Shown here piece after piece: positions 26,003 through 34,314 of a DNA stretch of 64,000 nucleotides (positions are counted from its first letter, which is position 1; each line of letters starts with the position of its first letter). The stretch comes from WHSO01 sp963732875 (GTDB lineage Bacteria > Pseudomonadota > Alphaproteobacteria > SMXQ01). Position numbers and translations under genes: made by a program. Location: NCBI GenBank assembly GCA_963732875.1, contig CAVTBD010000003.1, positions 248,001-312,000 on the forward strand, written 5' to 3'. The notes below the pieces were generated by a model. The model ran no database searches. It was given only the letters and a program-made list of their open reading frames with translations, and was not told where the DNA came from.

Positions 26003-26911
26003 CTAGACCCGGCGGATCAGCGTGCCGACGCCCGCGTCGGTGAAGATTTCCAGCAGCAGCGCGTGGGGCACCGTGCCGTCGATGATGACGGCTGCGTCCA
26101 CGTCGTTCTCGACCGCCTGCAGGCAAGTCTCCACCTTGGGGATCATGCCGCCGTGGATGGTGCCGTCGGCGATCAGGCGGCGCACTTCGTCGGCGCTCAG
26201 CTCCTTGATCACGTTGCCCGACTTGTCCATCACGCCGGGCACGTCGGTGAGCATCAGAAGTCGGGTCGCGCCCGCGGCGGCGGCGATGGCGCCCGCGGCG
26301 GTATCGGCGTTGATATTGTAGGTCTCGCCCTTGGCGCCGACGCCGATCGGCGCGATCACCGGGATGATGTCGGATTCCTCGAACGTCTCGAGCACGTGCG
26401 GGTTGACGCGCGTGGGCTCGCCGACGAATCCGAGATCGAGAATCTTCTCGATGTTGGAATCGGTGACACGCTTGGTGCGGCGCAGCTTCTCGGCGCGGAT
26501 CAGGCCGCCGTCCTTGCCAGACAGGCCGACTGCGTTGCCGCCGACCTCGTTGATCATGGTGACGATCTGCTTGTTGATGGAACCCGACAGCACCATCTCG
26601 ACCACGTCCACGGTCTCGCGGTCGGTGACCCGCAGTCCGTCGATGAACGAGCTCTGGATCTTGAGCCGCTCCAGCATCTTGCCGATCTGCGGCCCGCCGC
26701 CGTGCACCACCACGGGGTTGATGCCGACCTGCTTGATCAGCACCACGTCGGAGGCGAAGGCGCGCGCGAGATCGTCCTCGCCCATGGCGTGACCGCCGTA
26801 CTTGATGACGAAGGTCTCGTCGGCATAGCGCCGCATATAGGGCAGCGCCTCGGACAGGGTCCGGGCCTTTTCGAGCCAGCTCGGGTGCGGGATGTGCTTC
26901 TTGTCGGTCAT
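26003..26911 (-). CDS. argB: Acetylglutamate kinase
   Basis: 302 residues; phosphorylates N-acetylglutamate in arginine synthesis. Amino-acid kinase fold motifs: TFVIKYGGHAMGEDDLARA (Lys and Gly loop), VVVHGGGPQIGKML, GLRVTDRETVDVVEMVLSGS, GLSGKDGGLIRAEK, YNINADTAAGAIAAAAGATR and LMLTDVPGVMDKSGN. The long N-terminal helix (WLEKARTLSEALPYMRRYAD) is the extension linked to hexameric, arginine-inhibited forms, so feedback inhibition is likely. Follows engB by 12 bp on the minus strand. argD at the right end of the window belongs to the same pathway. Confidence 0.97.
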   Translation of the reverse strand: MTDKKHIPHPSWLEKARTLSEALPYMRRYADETFVIKYGGHAMGEDDLARAFASDVVLIKQVGINPVVVHGGGPQIGKMLERLKIQSSFIDGLRVTDRETVDVVEMVLSGSINKQIVTMINEVGGNAVGLSGKDGGLIRAEKLRRTKRVTDSNIEKILDLGFVGEPTRVNPHVLETFEESDIIPVIAPIGVGAKGETYNINADTAAGAIAAAAGATRLLMLTDVPGVMDKSGNVIKELSADEVRRLIADGTIHGGMIPKVETCLQAVENDVDAAVIIDGTVPHALLLEIFTDAGVGTLIRRV

Positions 26912-26923
26912 GGCGCGCGGACT

Positions 26924-27595
26924 TTAGCGTGAAACGGAAGGGAGGGCCAGAGCGGCAAGGGCCGCGCGCAGCTCGGCGATGCCGGTGCCGTCGCGTGACG
27001 AAGTGACGGCCACGGCGGGGTGCGCGGCGGGGCGTTTGGCGAGTTCGGTGACTGCCCGGGCGGCAGCGGCCTCGGTCTCGCCGGCGGCAAGCTGGTCGGC
27101 CTTGGTCAGCACCACCTGGTAGCTGACCGCCGCGCCGTCGAGCGCGGTCATCACGTCGCGGTCGGCGTCGCCGATGCCGCGGCGCGCGTCGATCAGTAGC
27201 AGCACCCGGCGCAGCGGCTGGCGTCCCTTGAGGTAGAGCATGATCAGGCGGCTCCAAGTGCGCGCCTTGCCCATCCCGGCCTGGTGGTAGCCATAGCCCG
27301 GCAGGTCCACCAGCATGAGCCGGTGGCCGAGGTCGAAGAAGTTGATCTGCTGGGTGCGGCCCGGCGTGTTGGAGGTGCGTGCCAGCGCCTTGCGGCCGGT
27401 GAGCGCGTTGACCAGGCTCGACTTGCCGACGTTGGAGCGGCCCGCGAAGGCGACCTCGGGCAGGTCGGCGACGGGCAGGCTCTCGACCGAGGCCGCGCCG
27501 GCGATGAAGTCGCACGCGCCCGCGAACAGCCTGCGTGCCGCCTCGATGGCCTCGGCGTCGAACGTGCCTTCGTCGTTGTCCGGTGCGCCGGTCAC
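26924..27595 (-). CDS. engB: Ribosome biogenesis GTPase YihA/YsxC (EngB)
   Basis: A 223-residue TRAFAC GTPase needed for assembly of the large ribosomal subunit. G1 GRSNVGKSSL, G2 region TSNTPGRTQQINFF, G3 LMLVDLPGYGYHQAG, G4 VLTKADQL and G5 VAVTSSRDGTG. An N-terminal extension of ~40 acidic residues precedes the domain. Starts with GTG at 27595. It lies 15 bp after yidC and 12 bp before argB, continuing the rpmH-rnpA-yidD-yidC operon common in alphaproteobacteria. Confidence 0.95.
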   Translation of the reverse strand: MTGAPDNDEGTFDAEAIEAARRLFAGACDFIAGAASVESLPVADLPEVAFAGRSNVGKSSLVNALTGRKALARTSNTPGRTQQINFFDLGHRLMLVDLPGYGYHQAGMGKARTWSRLIMLYLKGRQPLRRVLLLIDARRGIGDADRDVMTALDGAAVSYQVVLTKADQLAAGETEAAAARAVTELAKRPAAHPAVAVTSSRDGTGIAELRAALAALALPSVSR

Positions 27596-27610
27596 GGTAT
27601 TCCCCGGCGG

Positions 27611-29425
27611 TCAGGCCTTCCGGGCCGCTTTCTTGGCTTCGCCCGCTTCCATGCGCTTCATGATGAACCACTGCTGGGAGATCGACAGCAGGTTGTTCCA
27701 CGACCAGTAGATGACGAGCCCGGCCGGGAACGGCGCCATGATGAAGGTGAAGAAGATCGGCATGAACATGAATATCTTGGCCTGGATCGGGTCGGGCGGC
27801 GGCGGGTTCAGGCGCATCTGCAGGAACATCAACGTGCCCATGATGATCGGCCAGGCGCCGATCGAGATCAGGTGCGGCATCCACACCGGTACCGCGTAGG
27901 GCAGCATGCCGAACAGGTTGACCCATGAGGTCGGATCCGGCGCCGATAGGTCGTGGATCCAGCCGTAGAACGGCGCGTGGCGCATCTCGATGGAGACGAA
28001 CAGCACCTTGTAGAGCGAGAAGAACACCGGGATCTGGATCAGGATCGGCAGGCACGAGGCGGCGGGGTTGACCTTCTCCCGCTTGTACATCGCCATCACT
28101 TCCTGGTTCAGGCGCTGCTTGTCGTCGCCGAAGCGCTCCTTGAGCTCGGCCATCTTCGGCTGGAGCTTCTTCATCTGGCTCATGGAGCGGTACGACTTGT
28201 TGGCCAGCGGGAAGAACAGCGCCTTGACCGAGATCGTCACCGCGAGGATGGCGAGGCCGAAGTTGCCGAGGAACCTCGACAGGATGTCGAGCAGGTAGAA
28301 GAACGGCTTGGTCAGGAAGTAGAACCAGCCGAAGTCGATGGCGAGGTCGAAGTTCTTGATGCCGAGCGACTTGGAATAGCCGTCCAGCACCCGCACTTCC
28401 TTGGCGCCGGAGAACAGGTGGCTGGTGGTCTTGGTGGTCGCGCCGGGTGCGAGCGCACGCGCCGCGCCCGAAAAGTCCGCCTGGTACTTGTCCTGGTTAT
28501 GGGCGCGCCAGTGCAGGAAGCGTGCGTTGATCTTGGCCGTGTTGGCCGGGATCAGGGCCGCCAGCCAGTACTTGTCGGTGATGCCGAGCCAGCCGCCGGT
28601 TGAGGTCTTGGCGATGGTGCCCTTCTCGTCGATATCCTTGTACTTGATCTCGTCGAGCGCGCCGTCGAACACGCCGAGCGGCCCTTCGTGCAGGATGTAG
28701 CGTCCGGCGGTGTGCGGCGTGCCGGTGCGGTTGATGAGCGCGAAGGGCGTCAGCGTCACCGCCTTGGTGCCGGTATTGGCGACGCTCTGGGTGACCGTGA
28801 ACATGTAATGGTCGTCGACCGAGATCACGCGGGTGAAGCGCAGCCCCTGGCCGTTGTCCCAGGTGAGCGTGACCGGATGGCCGAGCGTGAGGGTGGCGGC
28901 CGAAGCCTTCCACACCGTGTCGGGCCCCGGCACCTTGATCTGCGGGTCGGCGGCGATCCAGCCTTCCTCGGCGTAGTAGGCACCGGGCTGGCCCGAGGGC
29001 GCGAACAGGCGGATGTTGTCGCTCTTGGGATCGGTGGTGACGTGGTAGTCGCGCAGCACGACGTCGTCGATGGCGGCGCCCTTGAGCGCGATCGAGCCCT
29101 TGAGGCGCGGGCTCGACACCGTGATGCGGGCACCCGCGATCACCGGTTCGGCGTTGGTCTCGGCGGCGACCGGTGCGCCGGTGCCCGAGGTCGGCGCCGC
29201 CGCCGGCGGGTTGGTGCCGGGGCGCATGGCGTCGGGGCCGACGGGCGCGGCGGTGTTGCCGGCTCCCTGGTTGCCCGGCTGGTTCTGGGTCTGGTTCTGA
29301 TTCTGGCCCTGGGTCTGCGCGGCCTGCTGGGGCGGCGCCTTGGGCTTCTCCACCAGGTACTGGAACCCGACCATGATCAGGACGGACGCGACGATGGCGA
29401 GGATCAGGTTCTTCTGGTCGTTCAT
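27611..29425 (-). CDS. yidC: Membrane protein insertase YidC
   Basis: 604 residues. Inserts membrane proteins alone or with SecYEG. An N-terminal signal-anchor (LILAIVASVLIMVGFQYLV) is followed by a Gln/Asn/Pro-rich linker, the periplasmic beta-sandwich domain (about 120-370) and the conserved insertase core: FGWFYFLTKPFFYLLDILSR, NFGLAILAVTISVKALFFPL, ANKSYRSMSQMKKLQPKMAE, VNPAASCLPILIQIPVFFSL and GLVIYWSWNNLLSISQQWFI. The core Arg lies in ANKSYRSM. The basic C-terminus (MKRMEAGEAKKAARKA) can contact the ribosome. ATG at 29425. Confidence 0.97.
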   Translation of the reverse strand: MNDQKNLILAIVASVLIMVGFQYLVEKPKAPPQQAAQTQGQNQNQTQNQPGNQGAGNTAAPVGPDAMRPGTNPPAAAPTSGTGAPVAAETNAEPVIAGARITVSSPRLKGSIALKGAAIDDVVLRDYHVTTDPKSDNIRLFAPSGQPGAYYAEEGWIAADPQIKVPGPDTVWKASAATLTLGHPVTLTWDNGQGLRFTRVISVDDHYMFTVTQSVANTGTKAVTLTPFALINRTGTPHTAGRYILHEGPLGVFDGALDEIKYKDIDEKGTIAKTSTGGWLGITDKYWLAALIPANTAKINARFLHWRAHNQDKYQADFSGAARALAPGATTKTTSHLFSGAKEVRVLDGYSKSLGIKNFDLAIDFGWFYFLTKPFFYLLDILSRFLGNFGLAILAVTISVKALFFPLANKSYRSMSQMKKLQPKMAELKERFGDDKQRLNQEVMAMYKREKVNPAASCLPILIQIPVFFSLYKVLFVSIEMRHAPFYGWIHDLSAPDPTSWVNLFGMLPYAVPVWMPHLISIGAWPIIMGTLMFLQMRLNPPPPDPIQAKIFMFMPIFFTFIMAPFPAGLVIYWSWNNLLSISQQWFIMKRMEAGEAKKAARKA

Positions 29426-29439
29426 GGAGGCTCCCGACG

Positions 29440-29751
29440 TCAGCGCGCCTGATGTGCGTGATGGTGATGGTGGTCGTGCCGGTGTTCCGGCACCGGGTCG
29501 GAGCCGAACGGGCCCCACGGATTGCAGCGCCCGAGGCGGCAGAGCGCGAGCCAGCCGCCGCGAAGCGGGCCGAAGCGGCGGATCGCCTGGAGCGCGTATT
29601 CGGAGCAGCTCGGCTCGAACCGGCAAGTGGTCGGGAACAGCGGCCGGACCAGCAGGCGATAGCCCCAGATCAGCGCCACCGCGGCCCAGCGCATGAGCGC
29701 ACCGAGGCCGTCGAGGATGCCGCGCGTGAAACTGTAAAAGGCGAGGTTCAT
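29440..29751 (-). CDS. yidD: Membrane protein insertion efficiency factor YidD
   Basis: 103 residues. Small amphipathic protein that assists YidC-dependent insertion. The family core is intact: GYRLLVRPLFPTTCRFEPSC, SEYALQAIRRFGPLRGGWLA and LCRLGRCNPWG with the conserved Cys. The C-terminus is extended by a histidine-rich tail (HRHDHHHHHAHQ) not needed for the family fold. The start ATG overlaps the rnpA stop (ATGACATGA context), so it is translationally coupled to rnpA. Confidence 0.95.
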   Translation of the reverse strand: MNLAFYSFTRGILDGLGALMRWAAVALIWGYRLLVRPLFPTTCRFEPSCSEYALQAIRRFGPLRGGWLALCRLGRCNPWGPFGSDPVPEHRHDHHHHHAHQAR

Positions 29752-30131
29752 GTCATGTCCCGTCGGGCGCCGTTCTCCGGCGGTGCCGCGTCGCGGTCGA
29801 GGTGAAGCCGCGCGAGCGCTGTCGCGAGGTCGCGGCGCAGCGCATCATAAGGCCTATCCTCGGCCCCCGCACGGCCGATCAGCACGTAATCGACGCCCGC
29901 CGCCGCAGCGGGCAAAAGCTCGTCGGCGACCGCCCGGAGCCGGCGCCGGATACGGTTGCGCACCACCGCATTGCCGACCCGCTTGGTGACCGTGAAGCCG
30001 ACCCGCGAGGGCCCGCCTTCGGCGCGCGCCAAGGCCTGCAGCACGAGGCCGCGCGCCACCGACTTGCGGCCGCTGCCGGCAACCGTCAGGAACTCGCGGC
30101 GATGCTTGAGGCGGGTCAGGGCCGGGGTCAT
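29748..30131 (-). CDS. rnpA: Ribonuclease P protein component
   Basis: 127 residues. Protein subunit of RNase P, which trims tRNA 5' ends. TRLKHRREFLTVAGSGRKSV, GFTVTKRVGNAVVRNRIRRR (the RNR motif that binds RNA) and LRAVADELLP are diagnostic. Start ATG at 30131 (MTPALTRLKHRREF); the open frame continues upstream but that part overlaps rpmH and is not similar to the family. Lies 22 bp after rpmH. Confidence 0.95.
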   Translation of the reverse strand: MTPALTRLKHRREFLTVAGSGRKSVARGLVLQALARAEGGPSRVGFTVTKRVGNAVVRNRIRRRLRAVADELLPAAAAGVDYVLIGRAGAEDRPYDALRRDLATALARLHLDRDAAPPENGARRDMT

Positions 30132-30153
30132 GGTGACCGCAAAACCGGCCGGG

Positions 30154-30288
30154 TCAGGCCGAAAGGCGCTTGCGACCCTTCTTGCGGCGGCTGGAAAGGA
30201 CCTTGCGGCCGCCCACCGTCGCCATGCGCGAGCGGAAGCCGTGCCGGCGCTTGCGGACAAGCTTGGAGGGCTGGTAGGTGCGTTTCAC
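30154..30288 (-). CDS. rpmH: Large ribosomal subunit protein bL34
   Basis: 44 residues, normal for bL34: MKRTYQPSKLVRKRRHGFRS, then RMATVGGRKVLSSRRKKGRK and RLSA. Starts with GTG at 30288, preceded on the minus strand by GGAGCGCGAC. Highly basic. First gene of the rpmH-rnpA-yidD-yidC-engB-argB run. Confidence 0.97.
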   Translation of the reverse strand: MKRTYQPSKLVRKRRHGFRSRMATVGGRKVLSSRRKKGRKRLSA

Positions 30289-30651
30289 GTCGCGCTCCGT
30301 TGGGAAGGCTGGATTGATCGAGGCCCGCTGTATAAGGGCTTGAGGGCCCGAAGTCAATGATTTGGGACACCCCAAAACCCCTTAAAAAGGCGGGAAAAGC
30401 GGCCCCGGCGGGGGCCCGGTAGCCCTCTTGGGCCTCGGGCGGCGGCGGAACGGGGCCCGGCCTCGCCCGGAGGGCGGCAGGACGGAAGTCCGGCAGGCGC
30501 CGAAGCGGCGGTCCGGGGGGCGTTCACGCGCCCGTCACCACCAGGTGAAGCGGCTTGATTGGACCCGTAGCGCCCCCGCCGCGATAGTCCCGGCGCCTGC
30601 GCGGTCGTGCGGCGGGCGATGGGTGCACCTGTGAACGCGGATTGGGGTAGC
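30289..30651. other. Divergent intergenic region upstream of rpmH
   Basis: 363 bp. It contains the rpmH promoter (30329-30357). The rest (30375-30640) is very GC-rich with short inverted repeats such as GCCCCGGC-GGGGGC; no gene or structured RNA is recognised. Confidence 0.6.
30329..30357 (-). promoter_or_regulatory. rpmH operon promoter
   Basis: On the minus strand TTGACT (30357-30352), 17-base spacer, TATACA (30334-30329): near-consensus sigma-70 type, with a leader of about 30 nt before the GTG. Confidence 0.7.
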
Positions 30652-31440
30652 ATGGCGAGCAATACGGTTGAAAAGTCCGGCACCCAGGCCGGACGCGAGG
30701 GGAAGAAGGCCCGGTCCATGGAGGCAAACGGTAACGGCGCGCGCCGCGTCGCGCTCGGGCGGTTCGTGCCGCTCGTCGTGCTGGTGGCGGCGCTCATCGT
30801 GTTCTTTGCCCTTGGCCTGCAGCGCTACGTCGGCTTCTCCATGCTGCGCGAGCATCGCGCGGCGCTGATGCATTTCGTCGCCGACCACGCGGTCGTCTCG
30901 GCGCTCGCCTTCATGGTGCTCTACGCGGTGGCGACCGCGGTGTCGCTGCCGGGCGGCGCGGTGCTGACCGTGGCGGGCGGATTCCTGTTCGGCACCGTGC
31001 TGGGCAGCGTCTACGCCATCGTCGGCGCCACCGTCGGTGCCGCCGGACTGTTCCTGGCCGCGCGCACGGCGCTCGGCGATGTCTTGCGCGGCCGCGCCGG
31101 GCCGTGGGTCCAGCGTATGGAACGGGGTTTCCGCGACCACGCCATGAGCTATCTCCTGTTCCTGCGCCTGGTGCCGGTGTTCCCGTTCTGGCTGGTGAAC
31201 CTGGTGCCCGCGTTCCTCGGCGTGTCCCTGCGCACGTTCCTGATCGGCACGCTGGTCGGCATCGTCCCGGGCAGCGTGGTCTATGCGTCGGTCGGCAGCG
31301 GCCTCGGCAAGGTGTTCGACGCCGGGCGCGTGCCCGACCTCGGCATCATCTTCCGACCCGAGATCCTGCTGCCGCTGCTGGGCCTCGCCGTGCTCGCCCT
31401 CGTGCCGGTGGCCTGGAAGCGCTGGAGGAGCAAGCGGTGA
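30652..31440 (+). CDS. TVP38/TMEM64-family (VTT domain) membrane protein
   Basis: About 262 residues from the ATG at 30652; another ATG lies at 30619. A polar N-terminus (~45 residues) is followed by hydrophobic helices: FVPLVVLVAALIVFFALGL, VVSALAFMVLYAVATAVSLP, GGAVLTVAGGFLFGTVLGSV and YAIVGATVGAAGLFLAARTA. The conserved MSYLLFLRLVPVFPFWLVNL, VPAFLGV and TLVGIVPGSVVYASVGSGLG identify the DedA-like VTT fold. Family members are linked to lipid or small-molecule movement, not firmly defined. Its stop overlaps the next gene's GTG (GTGA). In many bacteria the two occur as one bifunctional polypeptide, which suggests they work together. Confidence 0.88.
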   Translation: MASNTVEKSGTQAGREGKKARSMEANGNGARRVALGRFVPLVVLVAALIVFFALGLQRYVGFSMLREHRAALMHFVADHAVVSALAFMVLYAVATAVSLPGGAVLTVAGGFLFGTVLGSVYAIVGATVGAAGLFLAARTALGDVLRGRAGPWVQRMERGFRDHAMSYLLFLRLVPVFPFWLVNLVPAFLGVSLRTFLIGTLVGIVPGSVVYASVGSGLGKVFDAGRVPDLGIIFRPEILLPLLGLAVLALVPVAWKRWRSKR

Positions 31441-32861
31441 CCCGCGACGTCGCCTGCGACATCTGCGTGATCGGCGCCGGCTCGGGCGGCCTTTCGGTCG
31501 CCGCCGGCGCGGTCCAGATGGGCGCCCGCGTGGTGCTGGTGGAGAAAGACAAGATGGGCGGCGACTGCCTGAATTACGGCTGCGTTCCGTCGAAGTCGCT
31601 GCTGGCCGCCGCCCATGCTGCGAAAGCCGTGCGCGGGGCGGTCGACTTCGGCATTGCTGCGGGCGAGCCGCACGTCCACTTCGCCGCCGTCCACGACCAT
31701 GTCCAGGGCGTGATCGCCGCCATCGCGCCCCATGATTCCGAAGAACGTTTTACCGATCTCGGCGTCACCGTGATCCGCGCCGAGGGCCGCTTCGTCGCCC
31801 GCGATACCCTGATCGCGGGCGAGGCCCGCATCCGCGCGCGGCGCTTCGTCATCGCCACCGGCTCGCGCCCGCTGGTGCCGCCGATACCGGGGCTCGGCGA
31901 CGGGCCCTATCTCACCAACGAGAGCGTGTTCGATCTCACCGCCTTGCCCGGCCATCTCATCGTGATCGGCGGCGGCCCGATCGGCCTCGAGCTCGCCCAG
32001 GCGCACCGTCGGCTCGGTTCCGAAGTTACCGTGATCGAGGGGCTGACCCTCCTGAACAAGGACGATCCCGAGCTGGCCGACGTGGTGCGCAAGCGTGTTG
32101 TGGCCGAGGGCGTCACGCTGATGGAAGGGGCTCGCGTCACCGGTGTTGCGCGCCGCGGCGCCGATGTCACCGTGACCGTCGAGACCGCGAATGGTGCGCG
32201 CACCGTCACCGGCTCGCACCTGCTGGTCGCGGTCGGGCGTGCCGCCAGCGTCGATGGCCTCGGGCTGGAGGCGGCGGGCGTCGCCTACACCAAGCGCGGC
32301 GTCACGGTGGATGCACGCCTGCGCACCACCAACAAGCGCATCTTCGCGGTCGGCGACGCCGCCGGCGGTCTCATGTTCACCCACATGGCCGGCCACCACG
32401 CCGGTATCGTCATCCGCAACGCCCTGTTCCGCCTGCCGGCCAAGGCCGAGACGCGGGCGGTGCCGTGGGTCACCTATACCGATCCCGAGCTCGCCCATGT
32501 CGGGCTCACGGAAGCGGGGGCGCAAGCGCAGGGCATCGCCCACACCGTCCTGCGCGCGCCGTTCGCCGCCAACGACCGCGCCCGCGCCGAGCGCGCCATG
32601 GACGGCTTGGTCAAGGCGGTGGTGGGCCAGCGCGGGCGGGTGCTCGGCTGCTCGATCGTCGGCGCGCATGCGGGCGAGCTGATCCTGCCCTGGGTGCTGG
32701 CGGTGTCGGGTAAGCTCAAGGTTGCCGACCTTGCTTCCGTGATCGCGCCCTATCCGACGTTCACGGAAGCGACCAAATCCGCCGCTGGCAGCTATTACAC
32801 GCCGGGCCTGTTCTCCGCGCGCACGCGCCGCCTGGTGCGTTTCCTGCTGCGCCTCGGGTGA
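31437..32861 (+). CDS. FAD-dependent pyridine-nucleotide disulfide oxidoreductase (mercuric reductase-like)
   Basis: 474 residues, class I flavoprotein disulfide reductase. FAD motif CDICVIGAGSGGLSVAAGAV, redox-active Cys pair in GGDCLNYGCVPSKSL, NAD(P) motif IVIGGGPIGLELAQ, second FAD motif RIFAVGDAAGG and the C-terminal dimer domain (TYTDPELAHVGLTEA ...). The terminal HPTxxE is PYPTFTEA here: the His is replaced by Tyr, as in mercuric-reductase-like members rather than dihydrolipoamide dehydrogenase. No N-terminal metal-binding domain or mer genes, so mercury is not implied. GTG start at 31437 overlaps the VTT gene stop. Confidence 0.88.
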   Translation: MTRDVACDICVIGAGSGGLSVAAGAVQMGARVVLVEKDKMGGDCLNYGCVPSKSLLAAAHAAKAVRGAVDFGIAAGEPHVHFAAVHDHVQGVIAAIAPHDSEERFTDLGVTVIRAEGRFVARDTLIAGEARIRARRFVIATGSRPLVPPIPGLGDGPYLTNESVFDLTALPGHLIVIGGGPIGLELAQAHRRLGSEVTVIEGLTLLNKDDPELADVVRKRVVAEGVTLMEGARVTGVARRGADVTVTVETANGARTVTGSHLLVAVGRAASVDGLGLEAAGVAYTKRGVTVDARLRTTNKRIFAVGDAAGGLMFTHMAGHHAGIVIRNALFRLPAKAETRAVPWVTYTDPELAHVGLTEAGAQAQGIAHTVLRAPFAANDRARAERAMDGLVKAVVGQRGRVLGCSIVGAHAGELILPWVLAVSGKLKVADLASVIAPYPTFTEATKSAAGSYYTPGLFSARTRRLVRFLLRLG

Positions 32862-32913
32862 GGCATCAGCGTGACCATGGCCTCGCCCGTGGCCTTGGGA
32901 TAAAGTGCGCGCC

Positions 32914-34314
32914 ATGAGCCCACGCGTTACCGAGATGCCGCCTCTCGCGCGTTCGCTGTCCGCCCGGCTGCTGATCCTGACGATCTCGTTCGTCATGCTG
33001 GCGGAAGTCCTGATCTATGCGCCCTCGATCGCGCGCTTCCGCCTCGGCTGGTTCGAGGAGCGCATCGCCGCCGCCCATCTCGCGACGCTGGCGCTGGAAG
33101 CCACGCCGACCCGCATGGTGAGCCCCGAGCTCGAGAAGGAGCTGCTCAAGCACGTCGGCGGCTACGGCGTGATCCTCTACAAGCCCAATTCCAAGAACCT
33201 GATGCTGTCCTCCGATATGCCGCCCAAGGTGGACGAGACCATCGATCTCGCCAAGGCGACCTTCTTCGGCCTGATCGGGGACGCCTTCATGACCCTGATG
33301 CATACCCATAACCGCGTGCTGCAGGTGATGGGCCCGTCGCCCCAGGGCGGCGTGGTGGTCGCCGTCGTGCTCGACGAGACGCCGTTGCGCGAGGCCATGT
33401 ACGCCTTCAGCCAGCGCATCCTGCTGCTGTCCATCGTGATCTCCGTGTTCACCGCGGCGCTGGTCTATCTCGCGCTGCACCTTCTCATGGTGGTGCCGAT
33501 GCGGCGCATCACGTCGGCCATGATTGCGTTTCGCGACAATCCGGAGCTGGCCTCCAGCACGATCTCGCCGAGCGGGCGCAACGACGAAGTCGGCATCGCC
33601 GAGCGCGAGCTCGCCGCCATGCAGAGTCGCCTGCGCGCGGCCTTGCGTCAGCGCCAGCACCTCGCCGCGTTGGGCGAGGCGGTGGCCAAGATCAACCACG
33701 ACCTGCGCAACATGCTGGCGACCGCGCGGCTGGTCTCGGAACGGCTCTCGGCGAGCCCCGATCCCGAGGTGCAGCGTGCCTCCCCCACGCTCGAGCGCGC
33801 CATCGACCGCGCCGTGGCGCTGTGCGCCCAGACCCTGCAGTACGTCGAGGACCGGCGCGATCTCCACCTTGCCCGCTTCCGGCTCGGCGCCATGCTGCGC
33901 GAGGCGGGCCAGTTCGCGGACGGCGCCGATGACGTCCTCGTCGTCGAGGTGCCCGATGACATCGCCGTCAACGGCGACCGCGACGAGCTGTTCCGCGTGT
34001 TCGCCAACCTGATCAAGAACGCCGCCGACGCCGGCGCGATGCGCGTCACCGTGCGCCTGCGCTCGGCCGCCCCGGTGGTGATCGAGGTCGAGGACGACGG
34101 CCCCGGCATGCCGCCGCGCGCGGTCGAGAACCTGTTCAAGCCGTTCCGGGGCTCGGCGCGCGCCGGCGGCACCGGCCTCGGCCTCGCCATCGCGCGCGAG
34201 GTGATTCAGGCCCACGGCGGCACCATCGAGCTGGTGCATACCGGCGCCGAGGGCACCCTGTTCCGGCTCGTGCTGCCGGGCGATGCCCAGCCCGCCTCCG
34301 AGGCCGCCCAGTGA
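32914..34314 (+). CDS. Sensor histidine kinase
   Basis: 466 residues. Two membrane helices (LLILTISFVMLAEVLIYAPS and ILLLSIVISVFTAALVYLAL, ~20-40 and ~170-190) bracket a periplasmic sensor of ~130 residues. A HAMP-like segment (VVPMRRITSAMIAFRDNPEL) precedes the H-box LGEAVAKINHDLRNMLATAR (phospho-His). The ATPase domain has the N-box FANLIKNAADAGA, G1 EDDGPGMP and G2 GGTGLGLAIA. No response regulator is adjacent: an orphan kinase. Its stop overlaps the GTG of a PEP-mutase-like gene, so it is translated with metabolic genes. Start ATG at 32914. Confidence 0.92.
   Translation: MSPRVTEMPPLARSLSARLLILTISFVMLAEVLIYAPSIARFRLGWFEERIAAAHLATLALEATPTRMVSPELEKELLKHVGGYGVILYKPNSKNLMLSSDMPPKVDETIDLAKATFFGLIGDAFMTLMHTHNRVLQVMGPSPQGGVVVAVVLDETPLREAMYAFSQRILLLSIVISVFTAALVYLALHLLMVVPMRRITSAMIAFRDNPELASSTISPSGRNDEVGIAERELAAMQSRLRAALRQRQHLAALGEAVAKINHDLRNMLATARLVSERLSASPDPEVQRASPTLERAIDRAVALCAQTLQYVEDRRDLHLARFRLGAMLREAGQFADGADDVLVVEVPDDIAVNGDRDELFRVFANLIKNAADAGAMRVTVRLRSAAPVVIEVEDDGPGMPPRAVENLFKPFRGSARAGGTGLGLAIAREVIQAHGGTIELVHTGAEGTLFRLVLPGDAQPASEAAQ

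Noticed and set aside
25281..28055. Open frame of more than 900 codons on the minus strand across argB and engB
   Set aside because: It crosses several well-supported genes in another frame and shows no family motif.
30375..30640. Structured RNA (such as RNase P RNA) in the gap between rpmH and the VTT gene
   Set aside because: Only short GC-rich inverted repeats; none of the conserved RNase P RNA or SRP RNA sequence blocks is present.
31437..32861. Mercury resistance gene merA
   Set aside because: No N-terminal metal-binding domain and no mer transport or regulator genes; the fold is shared by many flavoprotein reductases.
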